Source: an uncultured Thermomicrobiales bacterium (lineage in GTDB: Bacteria; Chloroflexota; Chloroflexia; Thermomicrobiales; UBA6265). From it: a stretch of DNA of 13,389 nucleotides. Under the pieces are notes generated by a model that saw nothing but the letters and a program-made list of their open reading frames with translations, searched no databases and had not been told where the DNA came from. This document shows, in pieces, positions 1-7,771 of this stretch (position 1 is its first letter; every line of letters begins with the position of its first letter). The stretch lies in assembly GCA_902806375.1 (NCBI GenBank), contig CADCWK010000004.1:1-13389 (forward strand), read 5' to 3'. The translations under genes and the position numbers were made by a program.

Positions 1-1
1 C

Positions 2-2257
2 CTCAACGTCGAGTCGCCGGTCGTCCTCGACTCGACCGAGCCGATGGCGATCCTCGATGCCCTCGAGCAGTACCCCGGCCGGGCGATCATCAACTCCATC
101 AACATGGAGGACGGTCGGAAGAAGATCGACACCGTCCTGCCGATGGCCCTCGCCCATGGCGCGGCGGTGATCGCGCTGACGATCGACGAGGACGGGATGG
201 CCAAAACGGCCGACCGCAAGGCTGAGGTCGCCCGGAAGATCCACGACCTCGTCGTCGGGGAGTACGGGCTGGCGCCGGAAGCGCTGATCTACGACGCGCT
301 GACCTTCCCGCTGACGACCGGCGACCCGGAGTTCCAGACGTCCGCGATCGAGACGATCGAGGGCATCCGCCGCATCGAGCAGGAGTTGCCGGGCGTCCTG
401 TCGATCCTGGGCGTCTCGAACGTCAGCTTCGGCATCAACCCCGTCGCCCGCCGCATCATCAACGCCGTCTTTCTCTACCACGCGATCAAGGCTGGCCTCG
501 ACCTCGCGATCATCCACCCCAGCCACGTCGTCCCCTACGGCGAGATCAAGGACGACGAGCGCGAACTCGCTGAGGACCTGGTCTTCAACCGGCGGCCCGA
601 CGCGCTGGCCCGGATCATCGAGCACTTCGAGGGCCGGACCGAAGAGGCCAGCGGCGGCCCCGACCCGATGCTGGAGATGAGTGCCCGTGAGCGGCTCCAT
701 TACCAGATCGTCTTCCGGAAGCGCGAGGGCGTCGAGGCCAATATCGACCAGGCGGTGGCCGACTCCGGCGACGCAGTTGAGGTGCTCAACAACGTCCTCC
801 TGCCGGCGATGAAGGAGGTCGGCGACAAGTTCGGCTCCGGTGAGCTGATCCTGCCGTTCGTCCTCCAGTCGGCCGAGGTCATGAAGAAGGCCGTCAACCA
901 GCTGGAGAACTACCTCGACCGGGTCGAAGGGACCAGCAAGGGCACGGTCGTCCTCGCGACGGTCTTCGGCGACGTCCATGACATCGGCAAGAACCTCGTC
1001 AATACGATCCTGAGCAACAACGGCTACACCGTCCATGACCTCGGCAAGCAGGTCCCGATCAGCAAGATCATCGACAAGGCGATCGAGGTCAACGCGACCG
1101 CGATCGGGCTGTCGGCGCTCCTCGTGAGTACGAGCAAGCAGATGCCGCTCTGCGTCAAGGAGCTGCACCACCAGAAGCTGAACATCCCGGTCATCATCGG
1201 TGGCGCGGCGATCAATCGGGCCTACGCGCACCGGGCGCTGTTCGTCGCCGACGAGACCGCCTACGAGCCGGGCGTCTTCTACGCCAAGGACGCCTTCGAG
1301 GGGCTCTCCCTCATGGAGCGGATCGTCGTGCCGGCCGACCGCGAGTCGCTGGTCACCTCGACACTCTCGGATGCGCGGATCAGTATCGGCAAGGTCGGAC
1401 GGCAGGCGTTCAGCGTCCCGGCCGAGTCGACCGACGTCAAGGGGATCACGGTCCGTCGGTTGCCTGCCAGCGAGATCCCCGTCCCGCCGTTCTGGGGCGT
1501 GCGCGAGGAGCGCGAGTCCGACATCGACCTGAAGGAGGTCTGGCCGCACCTCGACCTCAAGACGCTGTTCCGGCTCCACTGGGGCGGCAAGGGCGTCAAG
1601 GACGAGGCGTGGGAGACCCTCCAGCGGGAGGAGTTTCTGCCTCGGCTCCAGGAGCTCCAGGCCGACTCCATCGCCAGTCACTGGATCCGCCCGCGGGTCC
1701 GGTACGGCTATTTCCCGGCCAACAGTTCGGGCAACGACCTGATCGTCTACAGTCCCGATGACCCGAGCCGCGAGATCGGTCGGTTCCCGTTTCCCCGCCA
1801 GCCGGCGCGCGAACGGCTCTGCCTGGCAGACTACTTCCTTCCGGTCGAGTCGGGGACGAAGGACGTCGTCGCGTTCCAGATCGTGACGGCCGGCCGCGAG
1901 GCGACGCTGCATACCGAGCAGCTCCAGGCCCGGGGGGAGTATTCGTCCAGCTTCTATGCCCACGGCCTGAGCGTCCAGACGGCCGAGGGGCTGGCGGAGT
2001 GGATCCACCAGCGCGTGCGCCGGGAGCTGGGGATCGGCGAGGAGAGCGGCAAGCGCTACTCGTGGGGCTACCCGTCCTGCCCCGACCTGGAGCAGCACGC
2101 GATCCTCGACCAGATCATCGACGTCGGGCAGATCGGGGTCGAGGTGACCGAGGGGTTCCAGTTCGAACCGGAACAGACGACCGCCGCCATCGTGATCCAT
2201 CACCCCGACGCCAAGTACTTCGCGCTCAGCCGCGCCGGCCTGATCGAGGATCTCTAG
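2..2257 (+). CDS. metH: Cobalamin-dependent methionine synthase, C-terminal two-thirds (5' end outside window)
   Basis: Transfers the methyl group of 5-methyltetrahydrofolate through cobalamin to homocysteine, making methionine in the cytosol. The frame is open from base 2, so the first ATG at 44 is internal and the gene starts upstream. In the visible 751 residues the order is: pterin-binding barrel (about 1-215, with GVSNVSFG and VFLYHAI), helical cobalamin cap (about 221-309), cobalamin-binding Rossmann domain (about 310-440) with DVHDIGKN at 324-331, whose His326 should be the lower cobalt ligand, and the AdoMet-dependent reactivation domain (about 483-751). The last carries RYSWGYPSCPD near 685 in place of the E. 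coli RPAPGYPACP, and ends with HHPDAKYFAL. The homocysteine-binding domain expected at the N-terminus would lie upstream. All domains look intact. Family assignment is firm; the missing N-terminal part is inferred from the family. Confidence 0.97.
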   Translation, partial: LNVESPVVLDSTEPMAILDALEQYPGRAIINSINMEDGRKKIDTVLPMALAHGAAVIALTIDEDGMAKTADRKAEVARKIHDLVVGEYGLAPEALIYDALTFPLTTGDPEFQTSAIETIEGIRRIEQELPGVLSILGVSNVSFGINPVARRIINAVFLYHAIKAGLDLAIIHPSHVVPYGEIKDDERELAEDLVFNRRPDALARIIEHFEGRTEEASGGPDPMLEMSARERLHYQIVFRKREGVEANIDQAVADSGDAVEVLNNVLLPAMKEVGDKFGSGELILPFVLQSAEVMKKAVNQLENYLDRVEGTSKGTVVLATVFGDVHDIGKNLVNTILSNNGYTVHDLGKQVPISKIIDKAIEVNATAIGLSALLVSTSKQMPLCVKELHHQKLNIPVIIGGAAINRAYAHRALFVADETAYEPGVFYAKDAFEGLSLMERIVVPADRESLVTSTLSDARISIGKVGRQAFSVPAESTDVKGITVRRLPASEIPVPPFWGVREERESDIDLKEVWPHLDLKTLFRLHWGGKGVKDEAWETLQREEFLPRLQELQADSIASHWIRPRVRYGYFPANSSGNDLIVYSPDDPSREIGRFPFPRQPARERLCLADYFLPVESGTKDVVAFQIVTAGREATLHTEQLQARGEYSSSFYAHGLSVQTAEGLAEWIHQRVRRELGIGEESGKRYSWGYPSCPDLEQHAILDQIIDVGQIGVEVTEGFQFEPEQTTAAIVIHHPDAKYFALSRAGLIEDL

Positions 2258-2259
2258 CG

Positions 2260-2625
2260 ATGACCGCTGACGCCACCAGCCAGACGATGACGCCGATCAC
2301 CACGGTGGATCTGGCTGTGGGCGACCTCTCCATTACGCCGGTCCGCCTGGCGTCCCTAGTTGAGACGGTCTCCGGAGATGTGCTCCGGCGACGCCCGCGT
2401 AACGCGGAGTGGACGCCGGGTCCGATCGTGGAAATCGCCCTTGGTGGTCTGGCGCGAGTGGCGGTCCATAGCGCCTCGGCTCCCGTGACGCCCGGCCATG
2501 TGCTCCACGACTGCCCCGCCCACGACCTGACCCAGCTCGGCCAGATCGAGCGCTCCCCCATCCTGCCGTTCCTGCCCGGGATCGATCCGTGGGCAGACGG
2601 CGTCGACCACATGTTGATGCGCTAG
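2260..2625 (+). pseudogene. Degenerate DinB-like four-helix protein remnant, internally deleted
   Basis: An ATG two bases after the metH stop opens a 121-residue frame. Its first part (LRRRPRNAEWTPGPIVE, about residues 43-59) resembles the early helix of mini-DinB/DinB_2 proteins, where an LRRRPxPGEWS-type segment is followed by a metal-binding His. Its later part (VTPGHVLHDCPAHDLTQLGQIER) resembles the last helix, which normally reads like xxxHDLxHLxQIAR. The roughly 60-70 residues expected between them are absent, and the conserved first His appears lost (IALGGL). DinB family proteins are usually about 150-170 residues. I read this as an in-frame deletion derivative, probably non-functional, co-transcribed with metH. 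It could instead be a short expressed protein. The DinB link is from remembered family patterns, not a search. Confidence 0.5.
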
Positions 2626-2668
2626 CGGCAGGGGCCGTCCGGTCGTACGCCGGTCACGTCCCTGCCGC
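2625..2668 (+). terminator. Inverted repeat after the metH/DinB-remnant unit
   Basis: GCGGCAGGG (2625-2633) and CCCTGCCGC (2660-2668) are perfect 9-bp complements separated by 26 bases, starting at the last base of the preceding stop codon. No T tract follows, so termination is only plausible. A structured metG leader is the alternative. Confidence 0.35.
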
Positions 2669-2791
2669 GTCGCAGACGTCAGAAGGGCGCCATGCGCCGA
2701 GTCCGTTGCGGCTCGTGCGATGGTGCCAATGGTCGTGCGGCCGGAGATAGCGTCATCCCGGTCGCCATTCGTCATCGTGTCGTGAGCCGAC

Positions 2792-2799
2792 AAGGAAAG
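2792..2799 (+). promoter_or_regulatory. Ribosome binding site of metG
   Basis: AAGGAAAG lies 9 bases before the ATG at 2809. It fixes the start there rather than at the in-frame ATG at 2692, which would add 39 residues of non-conserved sequence. Confidence 0.75.
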
Positions 2800-2808
2800 A
2801 GCGATCCC

Positions 2809-4395
2809 ATGTCCGATCAACTGAATCCCACCCACACCGGTCGTTTCTCGGTGACGACCGCGATCGACTACCCCAATGGTGCCCCGCACATCGGCCATTC
2901 CCTTGAGAAAGTCGCCGCCGACGCGGTGGCCCGTTACCACGTCCTGCGTGGCGACGAGGTCGCGTTCGTGATGGGGAACGACGAGAACAGCCAGCACGTC
3001 GTCGTCGCGGCGCAGAAGGCGGGCGAGACGCCGGAGGCATGGACCGACCAGATGGACGTCGCCTTCCGGCGGGCCTGGGATGCGCTGGATGTCCGGCCAA
3101 CGGACTGGGTGCGCACGACCGAACCACGGCATGTCCGGGCCGCGCAGGAACTCTATCGCCGGGTCGTCGCGAACGGCGACATCTACCAGGCAGCCTACGC
3201 CGGGTACTACTGTCCGAACTGCAACAACTTCTATTCGGAAGAGGATCTGGTCAACGGGCACTGCCCGCAACACGCCTCGGTCACGCCGGAGTATCTCGAA
3301 GAGGAGAACTACTTCTTCCGGCTCTCGGCCTACGGCGACCGGCTCCGCGAGCTGATCCTGAGCCGCGACGACTTCATCGTCCCGGCCCATCGCCGGGCGG
3401 AGGTGCTGGGCTGGATCGACCAGGGGTTGCGGGACTTCTCCGTCAGCCGAAGCCAGCGCCAGGACGGGATCGCCTGGGGGGTCCCGGTACCGGGTGACGA
3501 CAGCCAGGTGATGTACGTCTGGTTCGACGCCCTCACCACCTATCTGACGGGACTGGGTTTCCCTGACGACCCCGAGCGGTTCGACGCGTTCTGGCCGGTC
3601 GACACCCATGTCGTCGGCAAGGACATCACCCGGCACCACTGCCTGTACTGGCCGGCGATGCTCTTGTCCGCCGGTCTCCCGACGCCGAGGCAGGTCGCGG
3701 TGCACGGCTTCCTGACGCTGAACGGGCGGAAGATCTCGAAGACCGACGGCAATGTCATCGATCCGGCCGAGGTCGTCGCGGAGTTCGGCGTCGACGCGGT
3801 TCGCTACACATTGCTGCGCGACGTGTCGTTCTCCAGCGACGGCGATTTCTCCCGGGAGCAACTGGCTCGCCGGTACACCGACGACCTCGCCAACGACCTC
3901 GGCAACCTGCTCAACCGCGTCGTCGCGATGGTCGGACGCTATCGTGGCGGCGTCGCCCCGGCGGCCGGTGAGCCGGGCGACCTCGAGCGGGAACTCGTGG
4001 AGATGGCCCGGACGGCGCGGGTGACGGCCGAGCAGCAACTGGCCGCCTGGGCTCCGGACCGGGCGCTGGAGGGGATCTGGACACTGGTGAGGCGCACCAA
4101 CCAGTACCTGGAGGAGCGTCAGCCCTGGAAGCTGGCCAAGCGACCCGAAGCGCAGGCCGACCTGGACACGACACTCGCCTTCGCGGTCGAGGCGGCGCGG
4201 GTGATCTCGATCCTCACGAGCCCGTTCATCCCGGGAGCCGCGGCGAAGATCGCCGGCCAGCTCGGCATCGCGCCGGCCGCCCCGGGCGACTGGTCGGCGG
4301 CGGCGTTCTGGGCAGGGCCGCCCGTCGGGCAACTGGTTCCCGCGGGTCCGCTGTTCCCGAAACTGGAGGAAGCGATCGAGCCGGTCGCTCCCTGA
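2809..4395 (+). CDS. metG: Methionyl-tRNA synthetase, one-knuckle form without C-terminal tRNA-binding domain
   Basis: Class I aminoacyl-tRNA synthetase that activates methionine with ATP and charges elongator and initiator tRNA-Met. The 528-residue product has YPNGAPHIGH with the HIGH motif at 27-30, a CP/zinc domain with one knuckle (C135, C138, C152, H155), and KISKT at 308-312 as the KMSKS loop. The anticodon-binding helical domain follows, and the protein ends near its limit, with no EMAP/Trbp111-like extension, as in other short MetRS. The segment usually written GTDEHG reads GNDENS (56-61): the Asp and Glu remain but HG is replaced. The Shine-Dalgarno at 2792 sets the start. It stands alone on the plus strand, 183 bases after the metH unit and convergent with the FMN reductase gene. 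Identity is firm; the effect of the GNDENS change is unknown. Confidence 0.97.
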   Translation: MSDQLNPTHTGRFSVTTAIDYPNGAPHIGHSLEKVAADAVARYHVLRGDEVAFVMGNDENSQHVVVAAQKAGETPEAWTDQMDVAFRRAWDALDVRPTDWVRTTEPRHVRAAQELYRRVVANGDIYQAAYAGYYCPNCNNFYSEEDLVNGHCPQHASVTPEYLEEENYFFRLSAYGDRLRELILSRDDFIVPAHRRAEVLGWIDQGLRDFSVSRSQRQDGIAWGVPVPGDDSQVMYVWFDALTTYLTGLGFPDDPERFDAFWPVDTHVVGKDITRHHCLYWPAMLLSAGLPTPRQVAVHGFLTLNGRKISKTDGNVIDPAEVVAEFGVDAVRYTLLRDVSFSSDGDFSREQLARRYTDDLANDLGNLLNRVVAMVGRYRGGVAPAAGEPGDLERELVEMARTARVTAEQQLAAWAPDRALEGIWTLVRRTNQYLEERQPWKLAKRPEAQADLDTTLAFAVEAARVISILTSPFIPGAAAKIAGQLGIAPAAPGDWSAAAFWAGPPVGQLVPAGPLFPKLEEAIEPVAP

Positions 4396-4457
4396 CCCGT
4401 CTCGGACCTCGGTTGTCCTCATCGATCATCGAGGCGCTGGCAGGCCCTACGCCGGGT

Positions 4458-5036
4458 TCACGACCGGAGCTGAGCGGCGATCGGGGTGACCCGGGCGATC
4501 TCGTCGAGGATTCGTCGGAGGGTCGCCGCGTGGCGCTCCGTTCCCGTGAAGACGCCATCGCTGACGAGACTCGACACGTTGGCGATCGGGAGCGATCCGG
4601 CGATCGGCAGCAGCTTCAGGACGGTCAGGACCGGCAGCAGACCGGCCGCCGCCCGGATGCCACCGGAGGCGCCGCCGTAGGAGACCAGGGAGACGGGCTT
4701 GAACGCCCATTCCTTCGCCAGAAAGTCGATCGCGTTCTTGAGCGTCGCCGGGTAGCCGTGGTTGTACTCCGGGAAGACGAAGACGAACGCATCGGACCGG
4801 GCGATGCGCTCGCTCCAGCGGCGGGAGTGCTCATGAGTGTACCGGCCAAGCCGGGGATGTTCCGGCTCGTCGAACAGCGGCAGGGCAATCTCGGCGAGGT
4901 CGGCGATCTCGACGGCGAAGCCGCCGTGCTGACGCGCCTTCTCGGCGACCCAGATGCCGACGGGCAACCCGACGCGCCCGGGCCGCGTGGAGGCGATGAT
5001 GACCTGGAGGGTGGGCCGTTGAACGCTATCGCTCAT
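4458..5036 (-). CDS. NAD(P)H-dependent FMN reductase, flavodoxin fold
   Basis: A 192-residue flavoprotein of the NADPH-dependent FMN reductase family (FMN_red), likely reducing FMN, quinones or similar acceptors in the cytosol; the physiological substrate cannot be told. The N-terminal strand leads into the phosphate-binding loop STRPGR (16-21). The second family signature, PEYNHGYPATLKNAID (89-104), binds the flavin ring. SYGGASGG follows as the third loop. Length is typical and no signal peptide is present. It is the last gene of the minus-strand run, 71 bases after the ruvX stop, so probably co-transcribed with it, though no functional link to RuvX or AlaS is evident. It faces metG tail to tail across 62 bases, in which I see only a weak 5-bp stem (4407-4411 with 4430-4434). 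Confidence 0.93.
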   Translation of the reverse strand: MSDSVQRPTLQVIIASTRPGRVGLPVGIWVAEKARQHGGFAVEIADLAEIALPLFDEPEHPRLGRYTHEHSRRWSERIARSDAFVFVFPEYNHGYPATLKNAIDFLAKEWAFKPVSLVSYGGASGGIRAAAGLLPVLTVLKLLPIAGSLPIANVSSLVSDGVFTGTERHAATLRRILDEIARVTPIAAQLRS

Positions 5037-5107
5037 GGGTGAGGGATCCCTGCCGGTTCGGTCATCGATCGGAGCAGACGTGAATCGATGTGCCCGCAGG
5101 CGCTGGC

Positions 5108-5587
5108 TCAGCGACGCTGGTACCGCTCGTGATCGAGATATCCCTGCAGGATGACGGCGGCCGCGACCGCATCGACCCGTGTGCGGCGATCGGCCCGGCT
5201 TGAGCCTCCGGCGATGAGGGTCCGTTCGGCGATCGCGGTGGAGAGACGCTCGTCCCAGTAGTCCATGGGTAGGTCGAGGTCCATCGCCAGTTGGTCGGCA
5301 TATGCCCGGACATCGGCTGACTGCGGTCCCTCGCGACCACTCATGCCGGTCGGCAACCCGACGACCAGCCGTCCCACCGTGTACCGCTCGATCAACTCGG
5401 CGAACGCCCGTCGGTCACCCGCTCCACGCTCGACGAACCGCACGGGTGTTGCGATGATCCGGGTCTCGTCACTGATCGCGACGCCGATCCGCTTCCCGCC
5501 GATGTCGAGGCCCATGATCCGGCCCTCGGCGTGGCGGTCCCGCATCGTCGGCATCGTCGCCGGGACACCGGGCGGCGCGAGTGCCAT
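5108..5587 (-). CDS. ruvX: RuvX/YqgF family nuclease (RNase H fold)
   Basis: RuvX (YqgF, formerly annotated as putative Holliday junction resolvase) is a small RNase H-fold nuclease linked to 16S rRNA 5' maturation and to Holliday junction resolution in different bacteria. The three acidic catalytic positions are visible: D28 in GLDIGG, E113 in DERLST and D139 in VDAVAAAVILQGYL. The family signature VVGLPTGMSGREGPQS is present. The start at 5587 is preferred because AGGA (plus-strand 5595-5598) stands 7 bases upstream. This gives 159 residues with a short non-conserved N-terminal tail. ATGs at 5554 and 5545 would give the usual length of about 145. The longest frame would start at 5722 and overlap the upstream gene by 61 bases, which I reject. 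It lies between the membrane protein and the FMN reductase, in an alaS-linked position common in bacteria. Confidence 0.95.
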   Translation of the reverse strand: MALAPPGVPATMPTMRDRHAEGRIMGLDIGGKRIGVAISDETRIIATPVRFVERGAGDRRAFAELIERYTVGRLVVGLPTGMSGREGPQSADVRAYADQLAMDLDLPMDYWDERLSTAIAERTLIAGGSSRADRRTRVDAVAAAVILQGYLDHERYQRR

Positions 5588-5661
5588 CGCGGCATCCTGT
5601 TGCCAGCCGGCCGCGTTCGACCAATCCTTGCCCCGCGCCTTGCCCCGGCGATTCTGCCTGC

Positions 5662-7632
5662 TCACTGGCGGACCGTGATGTCGATCCGGTCGGCGGAACC
5701 CGGCATCCGGTCCGGCAACCACGCCGGCGAGTACTCGACGTCGAACGACGAGATCCGCTCGTTCGCCGTCAGTATCGAGTTGACGTCCGACGCTCCCTGG
5801 CCGGCGAGTTGCTCGGCGAGGGCCGCGGCCTCCTCCTCGCTCAGCGAGGCCGTGGTGTTCGCCACGCCCGTGATCTCGAAGCGCGCCCCCTCCGCCGACT
5901 GCTCGCCGGGGACGCCCTGGGCGGTGAGTTGCACGGTCGACTCGCTGAGTTCGAGGCCCGGCGTGAGCTGGCTGCGCAGGACCGGGATGAGCGCTTCGGT
6001 GGCCTGGAGCCGAAGATCGCTGTTGCTGTAGGTCAGGACCGTCGCGGTGGCGGTCGCCGTGGTCGAGAGCTGATCGCCGTCGTCGCCGGCCTGGAGATCG
6101 TCGCTGAAGCCCGGTTCACTGAGTTCGACCGTCGCCGGGACGACCATGGTGTCGGAATCGAGCTCGCCACCCTCGCCGGTCGCCGCCATCAGGCGGAGCT
6201 GCTCGCTCGCCGTCGCATGGAGGGTCTGGACGTCGGCGGGCTGGACGGTCGCCACCTCGCGGTCGGTGCCGCCGGCGATCTCCGCGTCCCGATTGCTGTA
6301 GAAGACGCCGTCCCCGGTGACGCCGCTCAGCCCGCCCACCGTCAGGTTGCCGCCCACACCGGGATCGACGGCTTCGACGACTGCCTCGCCGGAGCCGAAC
6401 TGGCTCAGCGCGGCGTTTCCGGCCGCGACCGTGACATCACTGGTCACCCGGTAGGTCTGACCAGTGAAGGCCCTGAGCTCGGTGCCGGCCGCGATGAGCA
6501 CGTCCTGGTCGGTCGGATTACTGAATCGGACGCGGCCAGTCGCCGGTGCGTCCGGGACGGCCCGGACCCCGGTCGTGGGGACGGACCCGGTCCAGGTCAC
6601 CTCGAACTCGACGGTCTCGCCCTGGATGACGACGGTGGCGTCGCCTTGTTCGCCTGGCGCGACGATTTGGCAATCGACGTTGCCGGTCACCCGGCCGGAT
6701 TCCAGCGCGAGGGTGACGTTGGCGGAGGAAAGGACGAAGATGCCAAGCAGGAGCGTGATCACGAGGACCGAGGCGAGGGCGACGCCGATCAGGCCGAGGA
6801 TCGCTCGTCCGGACAGCCGGCTGGGCCTGCCGATGCCGGTTGGGACGTCGGGGTCGGCCTGGTAATCCGGTCGGGATTGGCCTCCCATGCGTGGGAGACC
6901 CTCTCCACGGCGCTCAGGAAAGGCGATCCCATCACCCGACCCTGGGCGAAGGGGCGTCCCCGCACCGTGGCGGGCGTCTCCCTGGCGCGATGACCCGCCG
7001 TCCGGCCAGCGCAGCGGGTTGCCATCGGATCCCCTCGGCGCGGGCATCGCGGGTCGGCGGGTAGACGCCCCGGGGTCGACTGGGCGGTCGTCGTCCTCGT
7101 CCAGTTCGGGCGGGAGGGATCGATTGGGCACGGGCCCCGGGGCGGCGGACGGCCGCCCGCCAGGCCACACGCGCCGCTCGCGCGATGAGAGGTCACGGTC
7201 CCCCGGTTCGCGGTCCGGGCGAGGACGCTCGCCCCGGCGAAGCTGTGGGCGCTCATCGGCAAGGGGAGGGAGCCCGTCCCGCTGCCGGTTGGGTACGGGT
7301 GCCGGTTCGCGGGACGATGAGACGGATGGCGGGGGATCGGTCGAAGGCGGGTTGGCCTCGTCGCTGCCAACGATAGCGAGGTTGAAGACCGAGGCCAGGC
7401 GCTGTCTGAGGGGGTCGTCGGAGACGACGGTGAGCGCGATCCGTCGCTGCTGCGCGACCTCGCGGAGGGATTTGAACTCCGAGGATGTCAGGAACAGGGG
7501 CGAACCATCGGGAATCTCGAGCAGGACCGTGCCGTTGGCATGGGTCCGCAGCCGCGCGAGGACATCGGCCAGGGTCTCGTAGACCGTGACCATCATCGTC
7601 GTCTCGCGCCGGGGGTTCTCGAAGAGTGGCAT
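5662..7632 (-). CDS. Single-pass membrane protein: small N-terminal alpha/beta domain, disordered linker, extracellular baseplate-J-like region
   Basis: A 656-residue protein of a type often labelled baseplate J/gp47 family in Chloroflexota and Actinobacteria. Residues about 14-89 form a compact alpha/beta domain (LLEIPDGSPLFLTSSEFKSL, then ALTVVSDDPLRQRLASV) resembling the start of other such proteins. Residues about 90-272 are a low-complexity stretch rich in Pro, Arg, Asp and Gly. A strong membrane helix follows at about 277-303. The outer part (304-656) is beta-rich; FSNPTDQDVLIAAGTELRA to VDPGVGGNLTVGG (about 370-435) is the baseplate-J-like piece. There is no cleavable signal, so an N-in, C-out topology is likely. 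The start at 7632 has GAGG about 12 bases upstream; the longer frame to 7881 would run into alaS. Function is unknown; a cell-envelope role is inferred. It is not evidence of a phage, since no other tail gene is nearby. Confidence 0.85.
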   Translation of the reverse strand: MPLFENPRRETTMMVTVYETLADVLARLRTHANGTVLLEIPDGSPLFLTSSEFKSLREVAQQRRIALTVVSDDPLRQRLASVFNLAIVGSDEANPPSTDPPPSVSSSREPAPVPNRQRDGLPPLADERPQLRRGERPRPDREPGDRDLSSRERRVWPGGRPSAAPGPVPNRSLPPELDEDDDRPVDPGASTRRPAMPAPRGSDGNPLRWPDGGSSRQGDARHGAGTPLRPGSGDGIAFPERRGEGLPRMGGQSRPDYQADPDVPTGIGRPSRLSGRAILGLIGVALASVLVITLLLGIFVLSSANVTLALESGRVTGNVDCQIVAPGEQGDATVVIQGETVEFEVTWTGSVPTTGVRAVPDAPATGRVRFSNPTDQDVLIAAGTELRAFTGQTYRVTSDVTVAAGNAALSQFGSGEAVVEAVDPGVGGNLTVGGLSGVTGDGVFYSNRDAEIAGGTDREVATVQPADVQTLHATASEQLRLMAATGEGGELDSDTMVVPATVELSEPGFSDDLQAGDDGDQLSTTATATATVLTYSNSDLRLQATEALIPVLRSQLTPGLELSESTVQLTAQGVPGEQSAEGARFEITGVANTTASLSEEEAAALAEQLAGQGASDVNSILTANERISSFDVEYSPAWLPDRMPGSADRIDITVRQ

Positions 7633-7771
7633 GGCCCGAACAAACCTCACAGCGACGCTGGCAGACGGTCGGGCGGAAGCGCCGCGACGGGAGATTGCCC
7701 GCCGTGTTCCCGGACCGTAGCCGATCGGGTCAGGTCGACCGGGACAACGTTCCTCTGGGTGACGTGACCGA

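Noticed and set aside
2356..4422. 688-codon open frame on the minus strand opposite metG
   Set aside because: It mirrors a clear MetRS gene in GC-rich DNA. The product is Arg/Asp/Val-rich with no recognisable domain, which is typical antisense shadow.
4396..4457. Terminator between metG and the FMN reductase gene
   Set aside because: Only a 5-bp stem with a long loop (4407-4434) is visible; too weak to call.
5581..6993. 470-codon open frame on the plus strand opposite ruvX and the membrane protein gene
   Set aside because: It spans two real genes on the other strand and has shadow-like composition.
5662..7632. Prophage or contractile injection system suggested by the baseplate-J-like domain
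   Set aside because: The protein has a membrane helix and disordered linker, and its neighbours are housekeeping genes; no sheath, tube or other tail gene is present.
7633..7771. Possible internal promoter or operator (TGACGTGA-type imperfect palindrome at 7760-7767) between alaS and the membrane protein gene
   Set aside because: The palindrome has mismatches and I find no well-spaced -35/-10 pair; chance is adequate.
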